64,000 bases of DNA, taken from CAILZL01 sp963791615 (lineage in GTDB: Bacteria > Pseudomonadota > Gammaproteobacteria > Steroidobacterales > Steroidobacteraceae). The stretch is taken from NCBI GenBank assembly GCA_963791615.1, contig CAWBTE010000005.1, positions 1-64,000 of the forward strand, written 5' to 3'. The first letter of the stretch is position 1, and every line of letters starts with the position of its first letter. The notes below the pieces were generated by a model. That model was not told the origin of the DNA. It saw only the letters and a program-made list of their open reading frames with translations, and made no database searches. This document shows positions 56,150-64,000 of the stretch, one piece after another. A program made the position numbers and the translations under genes.

Positions 56150-56907
56150 ATATCCATGGTATCCGCGCCATTTATGGCTTCGAGCTGTCGCGCTGGTTTC
56201 GCACCCTGGTGCAGAGCATCGCTTCGCCCGTCATTGCCACCTCGCTGTACTTCATCGTGTTCGGCTCGGCCATCGGCTCGCGCATGGTCGATATTGATGG
56301 TGTCAGCTACGGCGCCTTCATCGTACCGGGACTGATCATGCTTTCAGTCATGACTGAAAGCATCTCGAATGCCTCTTTTGGCATCTACATGCCACGCTAC
56401 TCGGGCACCATCTATGAAGTACTGTCAGCGCCAGTATCGTTTGTGGAAGTGCTGCTCGGCTATGTCGGCGCCGCCACCACCAAGTCGGTGCTGCTGGGCC
56501 TGATCATTCTGGCCACGGCGCGGGCATTCGTGCCTTTCAGCATCGAACATCCGCTGTGGATGCTCGCCTTCCTGATCCTGACCTCACTGGCGTTCTGCCT
56601 GTTTGGCTTCATCATCGGCATCTGGGCCAGATGGCTTGGAGAAGCTGCAAATTGTGCCCATCATGATCATCACGCCACTCACCTTTCTGGGCGGCAGCTT
56701 CTACTCCATCAACATGCTGCCGCCCTTCTGGCAGCAAGTCAGCTGTTCAACCCGGTGGTGTATCTGATCAGCGGCTTTCGCTGGAGCTTCTACGGCATCG
56801 CCGATGTCAGCGTCGCAACCAGTCTGGGCGCAACGCTGGCTTTCATCGCTGCCTGCCTGTGGGTTGTCGCATGGGTTTTCAGAACCGGCTACCGGCTGAA
56901 GAGCTGA
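56146..56907 (+). CDS. ABC-2-type transporter permease, YadH-like (double frameshift)
   Basis: The membrane subunit partner of the preceding ATPase, about 253 residues with six membrane segments. Seen: GSAIGSRMVDIDGVSYGAFI, VPGLIMLSVMTESISNASFG, YEVLSAPVSFVEVLLGYVG and LFNPVVYLISGFRWSFYG, close to the YadH pattern. Between about 56627 and 56745 the open frame is spurious: the adjacent frame reads GLEKLQIVPIMIITPLTFLG and then SFYSINMLPPFWQQV, as expected. An extra base and a missing base compensate, so the gene looks open but about 38 residues are wrong. The exported substrate is unknown. Confidence 0.92.
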   Translation: MNIHGIRAIYGFELSRWFRTLVQSIASPVIATSLYFIVFGSAIGSRMVDIDGVSYGAFIVPGLIMLSVMTESISNASFGIYMPRYSGTIYEVLSAPVSFVEVLLGYVGAATTKSVLLGLIILATARAFVPFSIEHPLWMLAFLILTSLAFCLFGFIIGIWARWLGEAANCAHHDHHATHLSGRQLLLHQHAAALLAASQLFNPVVYLISGFRWSFYGIADVSVATSLGATLAFIAACLWVVAWVFRTGYRLKS

Positions 56908-56945
56908 CCTTTCACCGATTGTTGCCTGCCAGGAAACGAATTGAA

Positions 56946-57548
56946 TTGAATACTGACACACCTGCCACCCTGCTCATTCTGGTGCTGACTATCGCCATCA
57001 GTCTGATCGCATTGAAAATACAACCACGATGGATTGAACTGGGCCTGTTTCGTCCCTACTACCTGCTGCGCAACAGGCAGTACCACACGCTGATCACCAG
57101 TGGCCTGCTGCATGCAGACGTACCGCATCTGTTGTTCAACATGCTGACCTTCTATTTTTTTGCACCCATGCTGGAACGCATGATTGGCACGCCACACTTT
57201 GTCGTGCTGTATGTGCTGGCGCTGATTTGCAGCGAAGCCCGCACCTGGCTACAGCAACGCAACAACCCTAACTACGCCGCACTGGGCGCGTCGGGTGCGG
57301 TCTCTGCGGTGCTGTTCGCGTCCATCGTGTATTTTCCCGGCCAGTCACTGTTCATCATCCCGATACCAGTGCCGATACCTGCACCTCTGTTTGCGGTGGG
57401 TTATCTGGCTTATTCATGGTATTCAGCCCGCTATCGCCGGGATGGCATCAACCACACGGCGCACATTGACGGCGCCCTCTTCGGCTTGCTGTTTGTAGTG
57501 GTAACCGATGCAGATGCTTATCGGAATGTGCTATCGATGCTGCCGTAA
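56946..57548 (+). CDS. Rhomboid-family intramembrane serine protease
   Basis: A 200-residue membrane protein with six segments. The catalytic serine is in GASGAVSAVLF and the histidine in HTAHIDGALFG; HADVPHLLFNMLTFYFFAPMLE is the second signature. The start is taken as TTG at 56946, with AGGAAA nine bases upstream, because there is no suitable ATG; an upstream ATG would overlap the permease. It could cleave a single-pass membrane protein. A link to the GlyGly-CTERM protease at 347 is possible but not shown: the motifs are of ordinary rhomboids. Confidence 0.88.
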   Translation: MNTDTPATLLILVLTIAISLIALKIQPRWIELGLFRPYYLLRNRQYHTLITSGLLHADVPHLLFNMLTFYFFAPMLERMIGTPHFVVLYVLALICSEARTWLQQRNNPNYAALGASGAVSAVLFASIVYFPGQSLFIIPIPVPIPAPLFAVGYLAYSWYSARYRRDGINHTAHIDGALFGLLFVVVTDADAYRNVLSMLP

Positions 57549-57602
57549 GCGTATCTCAGAAAGTTGAATGAGCGGGGCCGGCAGAAGCACGCCCGGTTGT
57601 TC

Positions 57603-58484
57603 TCAGCGCCTGTTCCAGGTGGCAACTTCGACAACCTGCGACGAGACTGCGTTGATCGCTGCCAGATCTTGCGGTGCAAGAACGATGTCGACCGCGCCGA
57701 GGTTTTCGCGCAGACGCGCTACATTCGTCGTGCCGGGAATCGGCACAATGTTGTCACCTTGGTGCAGCAACCAGGCCAGCGCCAGCTGCGACGGCGTAAT
57801 ACCTTTGCTTTGCGCCAGTTCGCACAGCACCGGACTCGTTCCGGCCAGCGCGCCGCGCCCGAGCGGACTGAACGGCACCAGACCGATACCCAATTCGCGC
57901 AGGGTCGGCAGCACGGCAGCCTCCACGTCGCGGTGCCACAGGGAATATTCACTCTGTACCGCCGCGACGGGCAGTACCGCGTGGGCGCGACGGATCATCT
58001 CGGGCGGTGCTTCCGACAGACCGAACGCCTTGACCTTGCCCTGCGCGATCAGTTCAGCCACCACACCGGCAACCTCCTCTATCGGAACCGCAGGATCGCC
58101 CCGGTGCTGATAAAACAGATCTATGTGATCGGTTCTCAATCGTTTTAGCGCCGCGTCGGCCGAAGCCCGGATCGATTCGGGACGACTGTCCCTTTCGTGC
58201 GTAGCGACACCATCACGGATCACGTAGCCGAACTTGGTCGCCAGCAAGATGCGATCGCGCACCGGCGCAAGCCCCTCGCCCAGCAGTTCCTCATTGATGC
58301 AGGGGCCATAACGTTCGGCGGTGTCGAACAACGTCACCCCCATGTCCACCGCTGCACGCAACACATTGATCATTTCGTGCTTCGGCTTTAGCGGCCCTTT
58401 GCGGGTGGAGGTCATACCCATGCAGCCCAAACCCAGGGAGGCGACGGTGAGACCGCCCAGCTTACGTGTCTTGATGATGTTCAC
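57603..58484 (-). CDS. Aldo/keto reductase with shortened central region
   Basis: An NADPH-dependent aldehyde reductase of the YhdN/YajO type. Seen: LGLGCMGMTSTR, GVTLFDTAERYG with Asp and Tyr, ATKFGYV with Lys, IDLFYQHRGDP with His, VQSEYSLW, VPFSPLGRGALAG, SQLALAWLL and PIPGTTNVARL. At 293 residues it is about 35 shorter than near relatives, because the usual segment between the GRGALAG region and the SQLALAWLL helix is mostly missing, in frame. Divergent from the PQQ dehydrogenase cluster. Confidence 0.9.
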   Translation of the reverse strand: MNIIKTRKLGGLTVASLGLGCMGMTSTRKGPLKPKHEMINVLRAAVDMGVTLFDTAERYGPCINEELLGEGLAPVRDRILLATKFGYVIRDGVATHERDSRPESIRASADAALKRLRTDHIDLFYQHRGDPAVPIEEVAGVVAELIAQGKVKAFGLSEAPPEMIRRAHAVLPVAAVQSEYSLWHRDVEAAVLPTLRELGIGLVPFSPLGRGALAGTSPVLCELAQSKGITPSQLALAWLLHQGDNIVPIPGTTNVARLRENLGAVDIVLAPQDLAAINAVSSQVVEVATWNRR

Positions 58485-58831
58485 TCCCGTATGGATTCTT
58501 GGTTGTTAACGCAGTGAACACCAAGGGAGAGTGATTGGTCATTCAATGATGATCTCTGCGGCCAGAACGGCCGACATTACATTACTGTTTGCACCGGTCA
58601 CTTCAATTCGTTCACTCATCGCAGCACCTCTCACATTGGATTTGTTCTGCGCCAGGTCCTGATTGTAATGCAGCACCCCAGCCTGCCGCTTGCTTCGCAT
58701 GTACGAAACAGTTAGTTTATTCTCATGGACGAAAGCCACGAGTTGTCCACACGGGGGAATGGTTGCGCTATTCCGCGCAGCGTTCTGCATTACCCCTGGA
58801 TGACAAAACAAGCGCGAATCGAAGGACAATC
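58485..58831. other. Gap between aldo/keto reductase and PQQ dehydrogenase
   Basis: About 347 bases between divergent genes, so promoters for both lie here. A minus-strand frame encodes a 26-residue peptide (58542-58619) that I do not consider a gene. No hairpin or RNA element was recognised. Confidence 0.4.
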
Positions 58832-60763
58832 ATGAAGTATTTGTCGTCGTTTATTGTTGCCACCGGCCTTACATGCGTGGTTCTGGCACACGCGGCCAGC
58901 CCGGACGATGGCACGCAATGGTCAACTTATGGCCATGACAAGGGACAGATGCGTTTCTCGCCCGCAGCGCAGATCACACCGGACAATGTCGGGCGTCTGC
59001 AGCAGGCATGGATTTATCGGCTACGCACACCCGGCTACGAGATGTATTCCGGAGCGCGCACGCTGCGTAATGCCGCCGAGCCTGCGGGCAGCAAGCGCCA
59101 GCGCTATGCCAGCTCCCAGGTCACGCCGCTGGTGGTCAACGGGCTGATGTACCTGACCACGCCTTACGGACGTGTCGCGGCGATCGACGCGACCACCGGC
59201 ACGGAAGTCTGGAGCGTAACGGCCCAGGGTTCGATGCGCGGAGTCGAGTACTGGCCGGGAGATGCGACGCACACCGCCCGGATCATCTACGCAAGCAGCA
59301 GCTCGCTGTATGCGCTCGATGCGCTGAGCGGCAAGCCAGTTGCAAGCTTTGGCAAGAACGGCGTACTCGAGGGCAAGCAGGGCTCGTTCGGCGTCTCATC
59401 CTCGCCACCGATTGTTTATCGCAACCTGATTATCTCCGGCGCTGCCAACCCCAATGGCGACGGCCGTGATGGCGATGTGCGCGCCTTCGACGTGATCACC
59501 GGCAAACAAGTGTGGCGCTTCGCCACGGTTCCCGAGAAGGGCCAGAAGTTTTACGACACCTGGGCGCCGGGCAGCACCGAGGGGCGACGTGGTGTGTATG
59601 TGTGGGGTCTGATGAGTGTCGACGACGCGCGCGGGCTGGTGTACTTCCCGGTGAAGGCGCCCAACTGGGACCGCTATGGCGGCGAGCGACTCGGCAACAA
59701 CCTGTTCAGCTCCAGCATCGTTGCCCTGGACGCCAGGACCGGCAAGTACCGGTGGCACTTCCAGGTAACCCACCACGACATCTGGGACTTCGATCCCGCC
59801 GCTGCGCCGTTGCTGCTGGAGGTGAAGCAGCGCGGTCGCACCATCCCGGCAGTGGCCATCACTTCCAAGAGCGGCTTGATCTTTCTGCTTGATCGACGTA
59901 ACGGCAAACCGATCTACGGCGTCGAGGAACGGCCGGTGGCCGCGAGCGAAGTGCCGGGCGAGCAGGCGTCACCAACGCAACCCTTCCCCGTCAAGCCGGC
60001 GCCCATCGCACGCCAGACCATGTCCATGGCGGACATTGCCACCGTAACGCCTGAGCTGGAAGCCAACTGCAAGGCGCTGGTCGAGAAGCACAACATCGGC
60101 ATGGGTGGTCCCTACCTGCCGCCGGGTTACAAGCGGCCGACGGTGAACTTCCCGGGCACCATCGGCAGCGCCAACTGGGGCGGCATGTCGTACAACCCAC
60201 AACTCGGCTACCTGTTCATCAACAGTCACGACCTCGGACAGCTCACCGGCATCTACGAGAGAAACGCACCGCGCGAAGTGATCGGTGTCGCGGGCGCCGG
60301 TTCCTCGGGCGTCCCCAATGTTTCCTACGATATGGGCGGATTGCTCGGCCGCTTTCGTGACCCTGCCACTGGAATGATGTGTAACCAGCCGCCTTGGGGA
60401 AGTTTGACGGCGATTGATGTCAACACGGGTGAAATTGCCTGGCGTTCGACACTGGGTGTAACGGACAGCCTGCCAGCCGACAAACAGAACACCGGCCGAC
60501 CGAATCTCGGCGGCAGCATCGTGACAGCGGGTGGCGTGGTGTTCATCGGCGCTACGGATGACGGACGCTTCCGCGCCTACGACGCAAAGAGCGGCAAGGA
60601 GTTGTGGGCGACCAAGCTGAGCGCACCGAATCATTCCGTGCCGATCACCTACGTCGGTCGCGACGGCCGCCAGTACGTGGTGTTGCCAGCCACCGGTGGC
60701 AGTTTCCTTGAAGATCCCGCCACCGACGATGCACTGGTGGCGTTTGCATTGCCGGCACAGTAG
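58832..60763 (+). CDS. PQQ-dependent dehydrogenase, exported
   Basis: A quinoprotein alcohol or sugar dehydrogenase of the eight-bladed propeller class. The start at 58832 opens a signal peptide (residues 1-21, ending AHAA). Propeller tryptophan motifs recur: QWSTYGHDKGQMRFSP, AIDATTGTEVWSV, ALDARTGKYRWHFQ, AIDVNTGEIAWRS and AYDAKSGKELWATKL. HHDIWDFD is typical of the family. There is no CxxCH, so it must pass electrons to another carrier. The 643-residue length is usual. First gene of an exported cluster. Confidence 0.92.
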   Translation: MKYLSSFIVATGLTCVVLAHAASPDDGTQWSTYGHDKGQMRFSPAAQITPDNVGRLQQAWIYRLRTPGYEMYSGARTLRNAAEPAGSKRQRYASSQVTPLVVNGLMYLTTPYGRVAAIDATTGTEVWSVTAQGSMRGVEYWPGDATHTARIIYASSSSLYALDALSGKPVASFGKNGVLEGKQGSFGVSSSPPIVYRNLIISGAANPNGDGRDGDVRAFDVITGKQVWRFATVPEKGQKFYDTWAPGSTEGRRGVYVWGLMSVDDARGLVYFPVKAPNWDRYGGERLGNNLFSSSIVALDARTGKYRWHFQVTHHDIWDFDPAAAPLLLEVKQRGRTIPAVAITSKSGLIFLLDRRNGKPIYGVEERPVAASEVPGEQASPTQPFPVKPAPIARQTMSMADIATVTPELEANCKALVEKHNIGMGGPYLPPGYKRPTVNFPGTIGSANWGGMSYNPQLGYLFINSHDLGQLTGIYERNAPREVIGVAGAGSSGVPNVSYDMGGLLGRFRDPATGMMCNQPPWGSLTAIDVNTGEIAWRSTLGVTDSLPADKQNTGRPNLGGSIVTAGGVVFIGATDDGRFRAYDAKSGKELWATKLSAPNHSVPITYVGRDGRQYVVLPATGGSFLEDPATDDALVAFALPAQ

Positions 60764-60794
60764 TGCGCACATTTTTTATCGAGGAGTACGGGTA

Positions 60795-61817
60795 ATGAAC
60801 AGTAGCTGGAGACGATTGATGACCGGACTTGTCGCCGCCTCAGTGGTTGCAACGGTGCTCGCACAGACACCGCCGGCGCCAACGCTGGGCAAGGATGTGG
60901 ATAGCGACGGCCGCCCGTTGCCGTTCGGACGCCGGGCGCATCAGCCCGCCGACACGCCGCTGGGATCTGGCTCGTTCAAAGCGATCATGGATACGCAGGA
61001 TGGCTTGCCCAATCACGTGCTGTACTACCCGGCCAATCTCAGCCGCGCGGGCAAGCTGCCGGTCATCGCATGGGGCAATGGCGCATGCATCAACGCCGGC
61101 AACCGCTTCCGTTACTTCCTGACCGAGATTGCGAGCCACGGTTATTTGCTGATTGCCAGCGGGCCAATGGGCTCGACTGATCTTGAGGTCGGTCCTCAGG
61201 AGAATCCGGCGGTGCGCAGACCAGGTGAGGCCGCGCCGCCACCGGTGGTTATCAACAACGCGACGCGTGCGCCAGGTCGCACCACCGCCGAGCAGCTGAC
61301 CGAGGCCATTGACTGGGCAGTGCGCGAGAACGACAGACGCGGCAGTCCTTTCTACCAGCGTATCGATGCCTCGCGTCTGGCGGTAATGGGCCAATCCTGT
61401 GGCGGCGTGCAGGCATTGACCGTGGCCGGCGATCCGCGCCTGCGCACAGTGATGATCTGGAACAGCGGCGTGGGGATGATCCCGAATAATCCGTCCGATC
61501 CGGCGGCCATGCTGGCGAAGATCCACACGCCCATCGCCTACATCCATGGCGACGAGGCCCATGACATTGCGTATCCCGCCTCAGTGCAGAACGTGAACGC
61601 GCTGTCGCAAGTGCCAGCCTTCGGCGCATGGCAGGACGGCATGACGCACCTGGGCACCTATGGCGCCGAGAACGGGGGTTTCTTCGCACAGATCGCCGTC
61701 GCATGGCTGGACTGGCAGCTCAAGGGCAAGCAGTCCGCGTCGAAGATGTTCCGCGGCACGGATTGCACGCTGTGCCGCGATCCGTCGTGGCATGTGTCAA
61801 AGCAGCAGATAGATTGA
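60795..61817 (+). CDS. Exported alpha/beta hydrolase
   Basis: A 340-residue secreted hydrolase. GAGGAG precedes the ATG at 60795; the signal peptide (residues 1-23) ends VLAQ. The nucleophile elbow is GQSCGG (near residue 200), in the place of GxSxG. SHGYLLIASGPMGS and HTPIAYIHGDEAHDIAYPAS support the fold, with a probable catalytic histidine in GMTHLGTYG. Cysteines near the end (TDCTLCRDPSW) could form a disulfide. It starts 31 bases after the PQQ dehydrogenase, so the two are likely cotranscribed. The substrate is unknown. Confidence 0.85.
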   Translation: MNSSWRRLMTGLVAASVVATVLAQTPPAPTLGKDVDSDGRPLPFGRRAHQPADTPLGSGSFKAIMDTQDGLPNHVLYYPANLSRAGKLPVIAWGNGACINAGNRFRYFLTEIASHGYLLIASGPMGSTDLEVGPQENPAVRRPGEAAPPPVVINNATRAPGRTTAEQLTEAIDWAVRENDRRGSPFYQRIDASRLAVMGQSCGGVQALTVAGDPRLRTVMIWNSGVGMIPNNPSDPAAMLAKIHTPIAYIHGDEAHDIAYPASVQNVNALSQVPAFGAWQDGMTHLGTYGAENGGFFAQIAVAWLDWQLKGKQSASKMFRGTDCTLCRDPSWHVSKQQID

Positions 61818-61835
61818 AGAGGCAAGTCATGAACG

Positions 61836-62553
61836 ATGCAGCGGGGATTGTTGTATGTGGCCATGTTGCTGTTCTCTGGCGCGTCCATGGCACAGGCGCC
61901 AGAAGGTGTGCCGACGCGAGGCACCCGGCGCTGGTCTGCAGTCGATGGGCAGCGATGAGATCGCGCCGCTGCTGTTCGAAGAGAAGTGGACCCGTGCGCC
62001 ACAGGCACAGCCGATGACGCAGGCCAACCTCGGCAACCAGAACCTCACCCTGCATCTCTATGGCGACGTGGAAGGAATCCGCAAGACCTACCATCCCACG
62101 GAAGACTACACCTACACCGGTGAGACGCGAACCAACTGGGCGTTGACTGTCAGTGACCCGAAGTTTCTCTGGGATCTCACCGGCTCCGGAAAGATGATGT
62201 TGCGCACGCGTAACTCCGGCTACCGCTTCCTGCACATCGTCATCAAGACCGCGGACGGCCGTTACTTCGTCAGCGAGGAAGGATCGGGCGAATCGTCATC
62301 GTGGATGAACGTCGAGTACGTGCTGAGCGATCTGCACTGGCGCTCACTGCTGATGACTGACAAGCCCACCAACCCATCCAACAAACGTGCGCCCGACCCG
62401 AAGCTGGTGCCGATCATTCCGCAGGCCAAGGCGAGTCCGGACCTGAGCAAGGTGGAAGAAGTTGGCTTTTCCGACCTGATACCGGGAGGCTGGATACCGT
62501 CCACCTCGCGCGTAAATGCATTTGCGCTGTACGGCAAGAAAATCAGTCGCTGA
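61836..62553 (+). CDS. Exported protein of unknown function (frameshifted)
   Basis: I do not recognise the family. The ATG at 61836 opens a good signal peptide (MQRGLLYVAMLLFSGASMAQ), then PEGVPT; the frame changes near 61916 and continues as EAPGAGLQSMGSDEIAPLLF in the adjacent frame, one base being extra. The rest is beta-rich with aromatic residues (NLTLHLYGD, TNWALTVSDPKFLWDLTGSG, NSGYRFLHIVIKTADGRYFV), reminiscent of concanavalin-like sheets such as DUF1080. Total about 238 residues. Located between an exported esterase-like and an exported hydrolase gene. Confidence 0.75.
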
Positions 62554-62573
62554 GTAGCTGGAGGCGAGTTGAC

Positions 62574-63607
62574 ATGTCCTGTAACAAACGAAAAACCGGA
62601 ATAGTCGCAATGTTCTCTACAAAATCCACGGGATTCTCTCGAGTGAGTACGAGCGCAGCATCGTTCATGGCAATCCTGCTGGTAGCGGTCGGCAGCCTTG
62701 CGCCCAGTGATGCAGTCCCGTGCCGCGACGCCACGCATCTCACAGCCACCCGTACCCGCCGGCACGGCGCCGCAGCCGAGTGCCAGCCAGCCCTATGTGT
62801 ATCGCAAGATCAGCGATCGCCTTTACATCATCGCTGAAATCCACCAGCCCTTTCCGCGCGACGAGCCGACCAATCCGCCGCACACGCAGCAGATGGGGCT
62901 GATCATCGGTGACAAGCGGGCAGCATTGATCGATACCGGACTGGGCTTGGCCGACTTGCGGAAGTTTGTCGAGCAGTTCACCGATCTGCCCGTGATCGCG
63001 CTGAGCACGCATGGTCATGTCGACCACGTCGGCGCCAATCAGCTGTTCGACATGTCGTACATCGGCAAAGAAGATGAAGCGATGATGCTCACGGCAAATC
63101 GTGCTGGCCGGCTCAGGGGTTATTCCGAGTTCATGGCCGGCAATACCACCATGATCGAATTCGCCACGAAAAACATGATCGCCGACAAGCCATTCAAGTA
63201 TGGCTTCGTCAAGGATGGCGACAAGATCGATCTGGGCGGCATCGAAGTGGAAGTCATCGGCTTTCCCGGACACTCGCCGGGCTCAGTGGCCTACGTCGAG
63301 CGCCAGCACAAGGTTGCCTTCACCGGGCGACTCCATGCTGTTCCGTGTGCTGCTGACCGATCGGACCAAGCTCGCCCAGTGGGCGGATTCCGTACGCCGC
63401 TTTGCGGCCAAGACACCCGAGATCGACACCATCATCAACGGCCATCAGTGGGAACCGTTTCATCGCAGTGATATCGATGAAGAACTGGCGCTGGCCAGCG
63501 CCATCCAGAACCGGACAATAACCGGAACCCGCAAGTACCTGCTGTTCGCGGATCGAACGATCTATACGCTCGGCTCCAAGCGCATCGGCTTGAGCAACGA
63601 CGAGTAG
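62574..63607 (+). CDS. Exported metallo-beta-lactamase-fold hydrolase (two frameshifts)
   Basis: A zinc hydrolase of the metallo-beta-lactamase superfamily. GGAGG sits nine bases before the ATG at 62574. A hydrophobic signal ends about LAPSDA; the frame changes near 62712 into QSRAATPRISQPPVPAG. The zinc motif is LSTHGHVDHVGANQLF, with later GFPGHSPGSVAY. A second shift near 63327 (an extra G in GGG) restores FTGDSMLF and the final INGHQWEPF. Mature length about 300 residues. It ends a run of exported enzymes. The exact substrate is unknown; lactone or ester are both possible. Confidence 0.87.
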
Positions 63608-63627
63608 ATTGCTGGGGTAGCGTCTGA

Positions 63628-64000
63628 CTAACGCTGCCTGGCGCGTGCAGAAATTGCGTAACGTCCGCCACCCGTGATCAGCACATAAATGAAGCCGCCG
63701 ATCATCGCCACATTCTTCTTGATCTGGATGACATGTATGCGTCTGGCGGCGCCTTCCAGCTCCCAGAAGCGGTGACCGATGAAGATGGTGACAAACAGGA
63801 ACACGATCATCACAACAGCCGTCTCACGGACGCGGTAGTCCGACAACCAGCGCGATTCCGCCCAGCAGCTCTACCAGCACACCGAGCGCCGCCGCGGGAA
63901 TACCCATGGATGCGGGAAGCTGGAAATTGTTGAACGTCGCAGCAAACCCGGTGAGGTTGGTTGCATGATTGAGGGCGCTCTCGATAAAGATGTACGCCAT
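63628..64000 (-). CDS. DoxX-family membrane protein, partial (frameshifted)
   Basis: A small membrane protein of the DoxX family, with about four hydrophobic segments. Upstream part: MAYIFIESALNHATNLTGFA, then GVLVELLGGIALVVG; near 63838 an extra base moves the frame to YRVRETAVVMIVFLF, then FWELEGAARR and KKNVAMIGGFIYVLITGGGR. The gene probably starts at or beyond the window edge. Convergent with the metallo-beta-lactamase-fold gene. Confidence 0.8.

Noticed and set aside
58542..58619. 26-residue peptide MSERIEVTGANSNVMSAVLA...
   Set aside because: Too short to judge, no clear ribosome site and no partner; might be the remnant of a gene.
1..64000. CRISPR arrays, tRNA, rRNA and prophage genes
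   Set aside because: Looked for by eye; no spaced direct repeats, no cloverleaf sequences and no phage structural or integrase genes were found.

Overview
The window looks like a chromosomal segment of a moderately GC-rich gammaproteobacterium, probably uncultured. The evidence is the gene content: a cobalamin riboswitch with btuB and a PduO-type adenosyltransferase, an S-adenosylhomocysteine riboswitch between metK and ahcY, pgaBCD, cpdA, a yrfG/cysQ pair, a rubredoxin-crcB pair divergent from hemL, and a GlyGly-CTERM protein. No rRNA, tRNA or CRISPR array was seen. A precise taxon cannot be assigned from sequence reading alone.

Layout. 0.3-2.8 kb: a frameshifted secreted metalloprotease with a GlyGly-CTERM tail, convergent with an inositol-monophosphatase-family gene. 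2.9-6.4 kb: a B12 acquisition cluster (riboswitch, btuB, a BtuM-like membrane protein, cob(I)alamin adenosyltransferase). 6.4-8.8 kb: a small unknown gene, an M48 protease and an AIM24-family protein. 9.1-12.5 kb: an exported SMP-30 / dienelactone hydrolase / MmgE-PrpD operon, two of whose products carry Tat signals. 12.8-16.2 kb: mgtE, a patatin and a peroxiredoxin. 16.2-26.0 kb, minus strand: tkt-gap-pgk-pyk followed directly by pgaB-pgaC-pgaD for poly-N-acetylglucosamine, without pgaA. 26.3-34.8 kb: a DUF374 acyltransferase, a DUF6492 protein, metK-ahcY, cpdA, a TraB/GumN protein, crcB with rubredoxin, and hemL. 34.8-49.2 kb: a surface-polysaccharide region (membrane protein, fcl, gmd, several glycosyltransferases, a Wzi-like barrel, an RgpF-like protein, a methyltransferase), visibly more A+T-rich in its right half and ending in a 270-bp MITE-like element. 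49.5-57.5 kb: yrfG, cysQ, DUF3301, a YdcH-like protein, an MscS channel, arfB, a PIN protein, a coiled-coil protein, a YadG/YadH-like ABC exporter and a rhomboid protease. 57.6-64 kb: an aldo/keto reductase divergent from an exported oxidative cluster (PQQ dehydrogenase, alpha/beta hydrolase, unknown exported protein, metallo-beta-lactamase-fold hydrolase, DoxX).

Many genes in the two flanks (0.3-26 kb and 55-64 kb), including pyk and tkt, are broken by single-base indels, mostly insertions, at points where the conserved protein continues in the adjacent frame. The centre (26-55 kb) is nearly clean. The simplest reading is uncorrected sequencing error. These genes are given as one span each, with the estimated frameshift position, and are not called pseudogenes.

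Themes: vitamin B12 capture under riboswitch control; the methyl cycle (metK, ahcY) with an SAH sensor; glycolysis coupled by position to biofilm polysaccharide synthesis; a GDP-fucose-using envelope polysaccharide locus; and two poorly characterised exported catabolic operons. Intergenic gaps hold several palindromic repeat families and two larger inverted-repeat elements.
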